Shown here piece by piece: positions 1 through 6,520 of a DNA stretch of 6,722 nt; position 1 is the first letter of the stretch; each line of letters opens with the position of its first letter. This DNA is from Pseudomonadota bacterium (lineage in GTDB: Bacteria > Desulfobacterota > DSM-4660 > Desulfatiglandales > B25-G16). The DNA lies in contig JADFWK010000169.1 in assembly GCA_015223015.1 (NCBI GenBank), positions 1-6,722 of the forward strand. Reading direction: 5' to 3'. The notes beneath the pieces are model-generated. The model did no database searches and had not been told where the DNA came from. It was given only the letters and a program-made list of their open reading frames with translations. The position numbers were made by a program, and so were the translations under genes.

Positions 1-624
1 GATAAGGTGTATCAACAGGCATGGCCTGGCTATATGGAGCAAAAAAACTTTGCCCTTTCAAAGACCCATGGGGACTGGGTATTGAGTTTGGATGCCGATG
101 AAGAGGTAAGCTCTGACCTGCGGGAGGAGATTTTGACTGAGATTGGTAAGCCCGACGCCAAAGATGGGTACCGAATTCCTCGCCGGTCTTTTTACCAGGG
201 GAGGTGGATAAATCACAGCGGTTTCTATCCCGATAGACAGCTTCGTCTCTTCAAATCAGGTCGCGGTCGCTGGACAGGAGGGCGCGTGCATGAAAGAGTG
301 GAGATACAAGGGAGCGTCGGTCATCTGAAACATGACCTTTTACACTATCCCTATAAGGGCACCATCTCCGGACAGCTTCAAACTGTGAACAGCTTTTCCA
401 GCCTCTTGGCACAGGACATGTATGAGAAAGGAAAGCGGTACCATCTCTGGCTGCTTGTGCTCCGTCCCGCATTCAAGTTTCTGGAGGTCTATGTGCTTAA
501 GCTGGGTTTTTTGGATGGCCTTGCCGGCTTCATCATAGCGATTACGTCTGCGTATGCTCTGTTTGTCCGGTATGTCAAGCTGAGGGAGATAGAGAATAAT
601 TTTGGAAACCAGCCCTCTGAGTAA
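1..624 (+). CDS. WaaE/KdtX-like family 2 glycosyltransferase, 5'-truncated by window edge
   Basis: This is the C-terminal 207 residues of a GT2 glycosyltransferase; the frame is open from base 1, so the true start lies left of the window and roughly the first 50-60 residues (the nucleotide-binding beta strands) are missing. A GTG at 7 is not the start, because the visible part begins in the middle of the GT-A fold. Seen: DAD metal/sugar-nucleotide motif at visible residues 31-33 (LDADEEVS), YPDRQLRLF at 76-84, GGRVHE at 93-98, and a hydrophobic C-terminal stretch at about 169-190 ending in RYVKLRE. This order is typical of the WaaE/KdtX family, whose members add a hexose to inner-core heptose of LPS on the cytoplasmic face of the inner membrane. 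It is the first visible gene of the plus-strand block, and the next gene starts inside its 3' end. The exact sugar and acceptor are not readable. Confidence 0.9.
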   Translation, partial: DKVYQQAWPGYMEQKNFALSKTHGDWVLSLDADEEVSSDLREEILTEIGKPDAKDGYRIPRRSFYQGRWINHSGFYPDRQLRLFKSGRGRWTGGRVHERVEIQGSVGHLKHDLLHYPYKGTISGQLQTVNSFSSLLAQDMYEKGKRYHLWLLVLRPAFKFLEVYVLKLGFLDGLAGFIIAITSAYALFVRYVKLREIENNFGNQPSE

Positions 625-1486
625 CCTTTCAGTCATTGTTGTTAACTACAACACCGCCGACTTTCTTGTCAGGTGTTTGAATTCTATTGCCTCCCAAACA
701 CAGATTGATTCCGAGGTCATAGTTGTTGATAATGCTTCACAGGACAATAGCCTTGATCTGATAAGGAATAATTTCCCATGGGTAATACTGATTGCGAATG
801 AACATAATCTAGGCTTTGCCCGAGCCAACAACCTAGCTCTGAAGACCTGCAGAGCCAATTACGTGTACTTTCTCAATCCTGACACAGAGGTATTGGAGCG
901 ATGTTTTCGAAACATGATCGATTTTATGGATCAGCACCCTGAGATAGGTCTTGCCGGAACCCGAATTGTCAATCCAGATGGATCGCCCCAATCATCCATT
1001 GAAAAGCGCTATCCTGGTGAAAAATATGCAAAGCAAGAGTTGAGAGATCTAAAAGGGAATATTGCTTGGGTGATGGGCGCTAGCATGATAGCCAGGCGAG
1101 GAATTGTTGAAGATTTGGGCGGCTTCGATGAAGAATTTTTTCTCTATGGGGAAGAACAAGACCTGTGTCTGAGGATAAGAAGGGCAGGATGGGCTATTGG
1201 GAATATCAACGAGGCAACAGTGGTCCACTGGGGTGGACAAAGCGAGCGTGAAAATCTGCCTGCAGAGGTCTGGAAGAAGAAGTTTGAGGCAGAATTTGCC
1301 TTTTACCGAAAACATTACTCCAAAAGGGCTATCCGTGGAATAAAGCGAGCCAACCTTATCAAAGCCTTCTGGAGGATTTTGACCTTGAAACTCACTCTTC
1401 CCTTTTGTTCTGATAAACACGCTTCCCTAAAAAAATTGGAAAAATATAGGTTAGTTCTGAAGGCATTCGGCGCGAGGAACACTTGA
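602..1486 (+). CDS. Family 2 glycosyltransferase, rhamnosyltransferase-like
   Basis: A 294-residue GT2 enzyme of the WbbL/rhamnosyltransferase-like group, predicted to transfer a sugar from a nucleotide donor to a growing surface glycan at the cytoplasmic membrane. Seen: first beta strand LSVIVVNYNT (9-18), VVDNAS (41-46), NLGFARANN (69-77), the DXD-type metal motif NPDT (92-95), VMGASMIARR (157-166), and the acceptor-side block GGFDEEFFLYGEEQDLCLRI (173-192). Length is normal for the family. The start is TTG at 602: an in-frame TAG at 590-592 leaves little choice, no ATG lies before the first beta strand, and purine-rich AGAGA (591-595) precedes it. The gene overlaps its upstream neighbour by 23 nt, which suggests translational coupling. 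It is a family relative of the GT2 encoded at 4761-5687 on the other strand, but lacks that protein's C-terminal membrane segment. Rhamnose as the donor sugar is inference only. Confidence 0.92.
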   Translation: METSPLSNLSVIVVNYNTADFLVRCLNSIASQTQIDSEVIVVDNASQDNSLDLIRNNFPWVILIANEHNLGFARANNLALKTCRANYVYFLNPDTEVLERCFRNMIDFMDQHPEIGLAGTRIVNPDGSPQSSIEKRYPGEKYAKQELRDLKGNIAWVMGASMIARRGIVEDLGGFDEEFFLYGEEQDLCLRIRRAGWAIGNINEATVVHWGGQSERENLPAEVWKKKFEAEFAFYRKHYSKRAIRGIKRANLIKAFWRILTLKLTLPFCSDKHASLKKLEKYRLVLKAFGARNT

Positions 1487-1511
1487 AGTGGGAGAAGAAT
1501 AGTTTTTTGCC

Positions 1512-2645
1512 ATGAAGATTGCAGTCGTAATTCCTAAATATGGGCTTGTAGGAGGAGCAGAAGCCTTTGCATACGAACTCACGGAACGATTGGCTCAGCG
1601 CGATGAGTTTGAAATTCATGTATTCGCCAATAAATGGCGCCAAGGAAGGTCCGCTGTTACCTTTCACAAGGTCCCGCATCTCCCTTTCCCACGCTTTATG
1701 AGGCCGATTAACTTCGCATATTTTTCAAATAGACGAATTCATCCTGAATACTACGATCTGATTCACAGTCACGACCGAATTTTCACGATGAGTATCTTCA
1801 CCATGCATGGCATTCCCCATAAGACATGGATCAGAGAGGCTCGGGTAAAACCCTTAAGTCTTTTCGACAGGTCCATGGCTTGGGTAGAGGAAAAAACCTT
1901 GAGAGGACCATACCTCCCTATGATCCTCCCTGTTTCAACCCTCGTTAAAGATGAGCTTCTTAGAATCTATGATATTCCAGAATCCAAGATTCAGGTTATC
2001 CACCCGGGGGTTTCAATAGACCGCTTTAAGGTCCTGGATCAGGAAAGTTGTAGATATGAAATTCGTCAGCGCCATGGCTTGGCGCAAAGCGACATTGTCG
2101 TCCTGTTCGTGGGAATGAACTTCGAGATAAAACGATTGCAACTGGTTTTAAAGGGAATTGCTCACCTGGTTGGTACAGAAATGACCAATTCCACTCTAAA
2201 ACTGCTCGTTGTGGGCAAAGGTGATGAGAGGCGGTACCTGGATATGGCCCGGAACTTAGGCATCCAGAATCAGATTTTTTTTGCAGGGGTAAGCCGTGAG
2301 GTCGAAAAATATTACCTGGCGAGCGACATCTTTGCCATGCCATCGCAGTTCGACACCTTTGGTTTGGCAGTTCTTGAGGCAATGACAGCGGGATTGCCTG
2401 TGATTATTACACAAAAAGTGGGTGCAAGGGATTTGATAGATCCTGGTGTCCACGGATTCGTGCTCGCGAAAGACCCCTCCCCTTTGGATCTCAGCGAAAA
2501 ACTTGCCTTTCTGATGAAGAAAGAAAACCGCATGAGATTGGGCGATAATGCGCGAAAGGCTGCATTGCAACATACCTGGGATAAGGTGGCCGATCAAGTA
2601 GCAGATCTGTATCACAAACTCGTTCCTAGAGGAAACCCCGTTTGA
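1512..2645 (+). CDS. GT4-family (GT-B fold) glycosyltransferase, WaaG-like
   Basis: A 377-residue retaining glycosyltransferase with a complete two-domain GT-B layout. The N-terminal domain opens with MKIAVVIPKY followed by the glycine pair of GLVGGAEAFA (11-20); YDLIHSHDRIFT (81-92) and MHG (98-100) resemble WaaG, the LPS core glucosyltransferase. The C-terminal donor domain shows FVGMNFEIKRL (199-209), VVGKGDE (233-239) and the EX7E-type region DTFGLAVLEAMTAGLPVI (281-298), with Asp281 in place of the usual first Glu and Glu289 conserved. The start is ATG 1512, 25 nt after the preceding stop; GGAGAAG at 1491-1497 is the best ribosome-binding candidate, although its 14-nt spacing is long. 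The 3' end overlaps the methyltransferase start by one base. Likely role: adding glucose or another hexose to the LPS core in the cytoplasm. The family is sure, the sugar is not. Confidence 0.92.
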   Translation: MKIAVVIPKYGLVGGAEAFAYELTERLAQRDEFEIHVFANKWRQGRSAVTFHKVPHLPFPRFMRPINFAYFSNRRIHPEYYDLIHSHDRIFTMSIFTMHGIPHKTWIREARVKPLSLFDRSMAWVEEKTLRGPYLPMILPVSTLVKDELLRIYDIPESKIQVIHPGVSIDRFKVLDQESCRYEIRQRHGLAQSDIVVLFVGMNFEIKRLQLVLKGIAHLVGTEMTNSTLKLLVVGKGDERRYLDMARNLGIQNQIFFAGVSREVEKYYLASDIFAMPSQFDTFGLAVLEAMTAGLPVIITQKVGARDLIDPGVHGFVLAKDPSPLDLSEKLAFLMKKENRMRLGDNARKAALQHTWDKVADQVADLYHKLVPRGNPV

Positions 2646-3511
2646 TGGAAAGAGCACCTAAGGTATGCATCCTTTGTGGCGCGCAAGAAAGAGAACTTTT
2701 GATCGAGAAAGACTCTTGGAAAATATATCGGTGCCACAAATGTGGCCTCGGATTCCTTGATCCCCGTCCATCTCAAGAAGAGATCGAGCATCTTTATCGC
2801 GACGAGTATTTCTCTGAACGATACGATGAGGGTCTCGATCCAAATTCTGCGGAATTCCAAAAAAGGCTCCGCAGTGAGAAGCATCGTGTTCGATTCATAA
2901 AAAAGGTAAAACAGGATGGCCAGGTGCTCGATATTGGATGCGGATATGGCTACTTTCTGGCCGCCTGCCGGAATGAGGGGTTTGAGGTAAGTGGCGTAGA
3001 TGTCTCAGGCTGGGCAACCCAGTATGCCATCGAAAGACTTGGAATTCCTGTCAGGCTCGGAAAAGTTGGTGACCTGACCCTTCCCTCTCATCATTTCGAT
3101 ATAATCACCATGTGGCATTCCCTGGAACACACCCCCGATCCTCATCTCGCTTTACAGGTGGTGAAATCATGCTTGAAGCCAGATGGAATCCTGGCAATCG
3201 ACGTGCCCACCTATAAAGGAACCGACGCCCAGAGAATGTGGCAAGAATGGGATGGCTGGTCTGTACCGTACCACTTTTGGCACTTTACCTCTCGAACCTT
3301 AGTGCAGTTTCTCGGGAAATACGGTTTCACCGTCATAAAAAGTAAAGATTATCACTCCTCTGTTATTAAAGAGAAATGGGGCCGGATCGTTATACTCAAA
3401 CCGTTTGCCCGCCTCATTGCCAAGATGTACTCCGGACACAGTATTGCTCTCATTGCCCGGTTAGATGAGAAGATGAAAGCGCATCGAAGCAGTGAGACCT
3501 ACGTCAGATAG
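2645..3511 (+). CDS. SAM-dependent methyltransferase with N-terminal zinc-finger-like domain
   Basis: A 288-residue class I methyltransferase. At the N-terminus Cys8, Cys11, Cys30 and Cys33 (CILC and CHKC pairs) form a treble-clef-like zinc site, followed by GFLDPRPS, a pattern common in two-part methyltransferases found in surface-glycan clusters. The Rossmann domain has motif I VLDIGCGYGYF (94-104), an acidic residue after strand beta-2 in VSGVDVS (115-121), the post-I/II block FDIITMWHSLEHTPDP (151-166) and LKPDGILAIDVP (177-188). HFWHFTSRTL (210-219) is a usual C-terminal element of this group. I chose ATG 2645 over TTG one codon upstream: it gives a TGATG overlap with the GT4 stop, with AGAGGA (2628-2633) 11 nt before it. 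It is the last gene of the plus-strand block. Methylation of a glycan sugar is inferred from context. O-, N- or C-methylation cannot be told. Confidence 0.9.
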   Translation: MERAPKVCILCGAQERELLIEKDSWKIYRCHKCGLGFLDPRPSQEEIEHLYRDEYFSERYDEGLDPNSAEFQKRLRSEKHRVRFIKKVKQDGQVLDIGCGYGYFLAACRNEGFEVSGVDVSGWATQYAIERLGIPVRLGKVGDLTLPSHHFDIITMWHSLEHTPDPHLALQVVKSCLKPDGILAIDVPTYKGTDAQRMWQEWDGWSVPYHFWHFTSRTLVQFLGKYGFTVIKSKDYHSSVIKEKWGRIVILKPFARLIAKMYSGHSIALIARLDEKMKAHRSSETYVR

Positions 3512-3521
3512 TCGAGTCTTT

Positions 3522-3665
3522 ACAGGCTGCTGCCGAAATCCTTTTTCACTTAGTCCAAAACGCTTTTTCCCCGACTTGTCGAGGTTCGCTCCCGCTATGC
3601 AGCGGGATTAGCAAAAAACGTTTTAATGGCCGCTCAAAGGGATTTCCGTTTGGGCAATAGCCTGT
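3522..3665. repeat. Long imperfect palindromic element between convergent operons
   Basis: This 144-nt stretch fills nearly the whole gap between the two convergent blocks (3512-3665), and no ORF explains it. Paired arms read from the outside in: ACAGGCT (3522-3528) with AGCCTGT (3659-3665); TGCC (3531-3534) with GGCA (3653-3656); GAAATCCTTTT (3535-3545) with the GGATTTC-containing arm 3636-3646 (one T-G wobble); and AAAACGCTTTTT (3557-3568) with AAAAAACGTTTT (3613-3624, one mismatch). An 11-by-11-nt internal loop separates the last two, and a perfect 7-bp hairpin sits near the centre. The element ends one base before the stop of the GT9 gene. A small non-autonomous mobile repeat or a bidirectional transcription stop are the main readings; no target-site duplication is evident. 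Confidence 0.75.
3590..3607. terminator. Perfect 7-bp GC-rich hairpin, possible bidirectional terminator core
   Basis: TCCCGCT (3590-3596), loop ATGC, AGCGGGA (3601-3607). It sits near the middle of the larger palindrome, between the 3' ends of the methyltransferase and the GT9 gene, where a terminator for both strands is expected. There is no U-tract directly after it on either strand (TTAGC follows on plus), so a classical intrinsic terminator is not well supported. The AAAAAACG run at 3613-3620 could supply a U-tract for minus-strand transcripts only ahead of the hairpin, not after it. The structure is certain; the terminator role is inferred from location. Confidence 0.4.
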
Positions 3666-4754
3666 TCAAAAAGGAGTTACAATTTCGTTGAGCCGATTTT
3701 CAACTAACGGAATGACCTCTTCTGGCTCTAACTCATTAAGACACCGGCTTACTTCACTGTTATTACACCCCTTTTGCCTGCACGGTACACATGGCAAATC
3801 TTTCTGAATAATGCGATGCTTCTTTCCACGGGGAGCCCAGCTCACCGGAGAAGATGGCCCAAATATCGTTATAGTAGGTGTGCCAACCGCCGCGGCAATA
3901 TGTACAGCGGCACTATCTATCCCAATCAGTAAACTACATTTCTTGAGAACGGCTGGCAGCTCACCAAGAGACGTCTTCCCGGCCAAGTTATATGCATCTA
4001 CACTGCTCCTCGATACTATCTCAGCTACTCTCTCCCTTTCTTCGCGAGCACCGGTTACTACGATAGACACCGGGTACCGTGAGCCTATATGGTTGATGAG
4101 TCTGATATAATTTCGAATAAGCCATTCCTTATACCTCCAGCGAGAAAAGGGATGCAGGGCAAGTATTGGTTTGTCACGGGGCACTTTTTCTCTTCTCAGT
4201 ATCTCTAATGCACTTTTTTCTTTTTCGGGTGTGACCTTTAACGCTGGAGATGTATCCTTGACGTCTAATTCCAGCGGAGCCAAAATATTCAGACTATGGA
4301 GCGAAGAATATTGCTCCAATTCATTCTCAGGTCTGATCAAATGGGTAAAAAACCTGTTCCTCCACAATGTTCCATCGTCAGAATATCGTCCTATCCTTAC
4401 TTTCGCCCCACTCAAATATGAGACAATGGCACCCCTGGTTCCGGCCCGGAGGTCAATGGTTAGTTGAAATCTCTTCCTCCGTAGCTCTGCTAGAAAATCT
4501 CTCTGATAGGCGATCTCCTCTCTCAGGTTCCTATTCCCCTTGTTCACCGAAATCACACCATCAACCCACGGACAATCCTCTACCAATTCCCTTGTATGCT
4601 CTCTTACAAAAACAAAGATCTCGCTATGAGGACAATTCTCCCTGAGTGCTCTCATGGTAGGGGTAGTAAGCACCACATCCCCTATATCTCCCAATTGTAT
4701 TAACAGGATCCTGGCAATACCTTCCGGTGAAAATGCCCTACCTTTAACCAACAT
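3666..4754 (-). CDS. GT9-family heptosyltransferase (ADP-heptose:LPS heptosyltransferase-like)
   Basis: A 362-residue GT9 protein of GT-B fold that would transfer heptose from ADP-heptose to LPS inner core in the cytoplasm. Seen: ILLIQLGDIGDVVLTTP (16-32), whose GD pair carries the N-terminal active-site Asp of the family; DLRAGTRGA (101-109); ALHPFSRWRYKEW (199-211) in the donor-binding region; and the GT9 signature GIDSAAVHIAAAVGTPTITI (278-297) followed by FGPSSPVSW (298-306). Near the C-terminus Cys322, Cys325, Cys330 and Cys338 form the cysteine cluster seen in many WaaF/WaaQ-type enzymes. Overall it looks closer to the heptosyltransferase III/WaaQ-like branch than to WaaC, but this is a judgement by eye. 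ATG 4754 is the only sensible start and lies 6 nt after the preceding GT2 stop. It is the last gene of the minus-strand block; its stop abuts the palindrome at 3522-3665. Confidence 0.93.
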   Translation of the reverse strand: MLVKGRAFSPEGIARILLIQLGDIGDVVLTTPTMRALRENCPHSEIFVFVREHTRELVEDCPWVDGVISVNKGNRNLREEIAYQRDFLAELRRKRFQLTIDLRAGTRGAIVSYLSGAKVRIGRYSDDGTLWRNRFFTHLIRPENELEQYSSLHSLNILAPLELDVKDTSPALKVTPEKEKSALEILRREKVPRDKPILALHPFSRWRYKEWLIRNYIRLINHIGSRYPVSIVVTGAREERERVAEIVSRSSVDAYNLAGKTSLGELPAVLKKCSLLIGIDSAAVHIAAAVGTPTITIFGPSSPVSWAPRGKKHRIIQKDLPCVPCRQKGCNNSEVSRCLNELEPEEVIPLVENRLNEIVTPF

Positions 4755-4760
4755 GGGCCT

Positions 4761-5687
4761 TCACTTTCCCCTTTTTTCGGGGCATCCCCTTAGATGCCAC
4801 GCGATTAACTGGATGTAAACGACAAATCTTTTTCTTGTCGAAGTCTCAAGGCCGAGGGTAATTACCAGGCCCATAAAAGAGAGAATGACATTGATCAACA
4901 ACCTAAAAAAAATAATCAAGTAGAATACGGGATATGAACCAGGATGCCACTTTCTAAAAAAGAGATACCGTGACCTATAAAACATAATCCTTGAATTTAC
5001 ACCACTCCCCACTGTCTTCCCCTGGGCATGAAATATCCGTGTCGATGGCACGAAATATGTAGCCCACCCGCCCCGTTTCATCCTATAGGCCCAGTCAGTC
5101 TCCTCAAAAAAAAAGAAATATCTCTCATCAAAATACCCCGCATCATCCATGGCCGCTTTTCGAACTATTAAACACGCACCAATACCCGAATCTACCTCTA
5201 TGGGCGAAACATAGTCTCTTCTTTTGCTTGGAAATCGGTTCGGCATTACCATTCTGAGAACAGTCTCATTGCTCAGAAGTGTGAGGAGGGAAGGAAAATT
5301 GGCAATAGAATTCTGTTTGGAACCATCCTGGTTCAACAACTGCCCACATGCCATACCTGCCTCAGGGGTAACTTCCATAAAACCATAGAGCTCCCTTGCA
5401 GCTCCATTGGTCAATACAGTGTCGCTATTGAGCAACAGAGCATACCGTCCATTCATCTGCCTGAAGGCCTGGTTGTTTGCGGCAGCGAAACCTAAGTTTT
5501 GCTTGTTTCCTATGATAGTGACATCAGGATATTCTTTTCCTACGGCCTCTACTGTTCCGTCAGTTGAATTATTGTCAACAAGCCATACCTCAAAAGAAAC
5601 CCCTTTGATGGTTTTGTTGATGGAGGCCAGACACTCGAGCACGAGTTCTTTTGTATTGAAGCTAACAACAATAATAGAGAGATCCAA
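4761..5687 (-). CDS. Family 2 glycosyltransferase, rhamnosyltransferase-like, with C-terminal membrane segment
   Basis: A 308-residue GT2 enzyme. Seen: LSIIVVSFNT (3-12), LVDNNSTDGT (36-45), NLGFAAANN (64-72), DXD-type motif NSDT (87-90), IGACLIVRK (169-177), and the acceptor-side block GYFDERYFFFFEETDWAYRM (184-203). A strongly hydrophobic stretch at about 252-280 predicts one or two membrane segments or a re-entrant anchor, so it probably acts at the inner-membrane surface. The start is TTG 5687: the preceding codon is the TAA stop of the Trm112-like gene in the same frame, the first beta strand follows at once, and the next Met is residue 78. AGAGGA (5692-5697, read on minus) lies 4 nt upstream. 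A run of nine T (5106-5114) encodes three of the four Phe at 191-194 and is a possible slippage site, though the frame is intact here. It lies 6 nt before the GT9 gene and is probably cotranscribed with it. Confidence 0.93.
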   Translation of the reverse strand: MDLSIIVVSFNTKELVLECLASINKTIKGVSFEVWLVDNNSTDGTVEAVGKEYPDVTIIGNKQNLGFAAANNQAFRQMNGRYALLLNSDTVLTNGAARELYGFMEVTPEAGMACGQLLNQDGSKQNSIANFPSLLTLLSNETVLRMVMPNRFPSKRRDYVSPIEVDSGIGACLIVRKAAMDDAGYFDERYFFFFEETDWAYRMKRGGWATYFVPSTRIFHAQGKTVGSGVNSRIMFYRSRYLFFRKWHPGSYPVFYLIIFFRLLINVILSFMGLVITLGLETSTRKRFVVYIQLIAWHLRGCPEKRGK

Positions 5688-5864
5688 TTAATCCTCTTTT
5701 AGAGGCTTTGCCTCATCTATGAGCATGATAGGTATGTCATCCTTAATCTCGTATAAGAGCTTGCAGTTATCGCAAATGAGTCCATCTCCTGCTTCAGTCA
5801 GATAGATATCGCCCTTACATTTGGGGCATACTAAAATGTCCAGTAGTTCCTTGCTGATAGCCAT
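5688..5864 (-). CDS. Trm112/YcaR-like small zinc-binding protein
   Basis: A 58-residue protein of the Trm112-like family (E. coli YcaR type). Residues LLDILVCPKCKG then CDNC give two CXXC pairs predicted to bind zinc, followed by the conserved YEIKDDIPIMLIDEA end, which matches the family's usual Y-I-D-IP-ML core. Full family length. The frame extends upstream to a TTG at 5870, but GGAGG at 5872-5876 is 7 nt from ATG 5864 and only 1 nt from the TTG, so ATG 5864 is chosen. Bacterial members often sit beside LPS or Kdo genes (ycaR lies between lpxK and kdsB in E. coli), which fits this operon; their biochemical role is not settled, while eukaryotic Trm112 activates methyltransferases. Its TAA stop is followed immediately, in the same frame, by the TTG start of the GT2 gene. 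Confidence 0.88.
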   Translation of the reverse strand: MAISKELLDILVCPKCKGDIYLTEAGDGLICDNCKLLYEIKDDIPIMLIDEAKPLKED

Positions 5865-5871
5865 AGTCAAA

Positions 5872-5876
5872 CCTCC
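5872..5876 (-). promoter_or_regulatory. Strong Shine-Dalgarno that decides the start of the Trm112-like gene
   Basis: GGAGG read on the minus strand, with TTTGACT (7 nt) between it and ATG 5864. This is the best-spaced ribosome-binding site in the window and rules out the TTG at 5870 as the likely start. Confidence 0.8.
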
Positions 5877-5918
5877 GCTTTGCTGGTTACTTGTTGCTTG
5901 ATAAATAAACCTTAAAGA

Positions 5919-6494
5919 TCAGCTACTATCCTGTTGTAAAATCCATGACACAGCCCTTAATAGATCTTCTGCCACAAAGGTGGGCTTTAATTTTTTATGA
6001 GGCACAATGTATTCTAAATCCCCCCTGCCGTAGCCGGTTAATACCAGAATACCAGGCAGACTTGCGTTATGTGCAAAGTCTATATCAAGCCAGCGGTCAC
6101 CGATTACGTATGACCTTTGCATATCGATATCTAATTCAACCCTGGCCTTTTCTATGAGACCTGTTCCTGGTTTTCTACACCTGCACTCTTTCTTATACTC
6201 AGAAACTACACCATGAGGATGGTGAGGGCAGAAATAGACCCCATCTAGGTATGCGCCATCCTTAGCTAACTTCTGCTTCATTAATTCATGGATCTCATGT
6301 ACCAAATTTACAGGGAAATAGCCCTGTGCAACACCAGACTGGTTCGAGGTTACGACCACAAGGTGGTTATTCTTGTTTAAGAGTGATATGGCCTCCCCTA
6401 CCCCGGGCAAAAGCACAAAGCGGCTTATATGATTTACATAACCCCGCTGCTCATTTATAGTTCCATCTCTGTCTACAAATACCGCTGGTTTCAT
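5919..6494 (-). CDS. gmhB: D-glycero-beta-D-manno-heptose-1,7-bisphosphate 7-phosphatase (HAD-IIIA)
   Basis: A 191-residue HAD-superfamily phosphatase that removes the 7-phosphate of heptose 1,7-bisphosphate on the way to ADP-heptose, in the cytoplasm. Seen: VFVDRDGTIN (5-14) with nucleophile Asp8 and acid/base Asp10; motif II VVTSNQSGVA (47-56); the GmhB zinc loop Cys89-X-His91 and Cys104-X-Cys106, with the same spacing as the E. coli enzyme; Arg107-Lys108 after it; and motif IV YVIGDRWLDIDFA (129-141). Full family length. ATG 6494 is fixed by an in-frame stop two codons upstream (TGA at 6500-6498). The only Shine-Dalgarno-like run, GAAGG, touches the ATG with no spacer, which is unusual. 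Downstream of a waaF-like gene and upstream of glycosyltransferases, the context agrees with LPS heptose supply. gmhA and hldE are not in the window. Confidence 0.95.
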   Translation of the reverse strand: MKPAVFVDRDGTINEQRGYVNHISRFVLLPGVGEAISLLNKNNHLVVVTSNQSGVAQGYFPVNLVHEIHELMKQKLAKDGAYLDGVYFCPHHPHGVVSEYKKECRCRKPGTGLIEKARVELDIDMQRSYVIGDRWLDIDFAHNASLPGILVLTGYGRGDLEYIVPHKKLKPTFVAEDLLRAVSWILQQDSS

Positions 6495-6520
6495 CCTTCA
6501 ATTTTCAACGTTGCTATTCA

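Noticed and set aside
7..9. GTG as the start of the first gene
   Set aside because: The frame is open to base 1 and the visible protein begins just before the DXD region, so the N-terminal part of the domain must lie outside the window.
1049..1420. Open minus-strand frame of 123 codons
   Set aside because: Antisense to the GT2 gene at 602-1486; its residues are low in recognisable structure and it is best read as a shadow of that gene.
2026..2657. Several overlapping minus-strand frames (up to 133 codons)
   Set aside because: All are antisense to the GT4 gene, mutually overlapping, and without domain motifs.
3512..3665. A small ORF or degraded gene in the convergent gap
   Set aside because: No frame with a plausible start and family-like sequence was seen; the complementary arms account for the content.
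3811..4110. Open plus-strand frame of 99 codons
   Set aside because: It lies wholly antisense to the GT9 gene, which has clear family motifs, and shows no motif or ribosome-binding site of its own.
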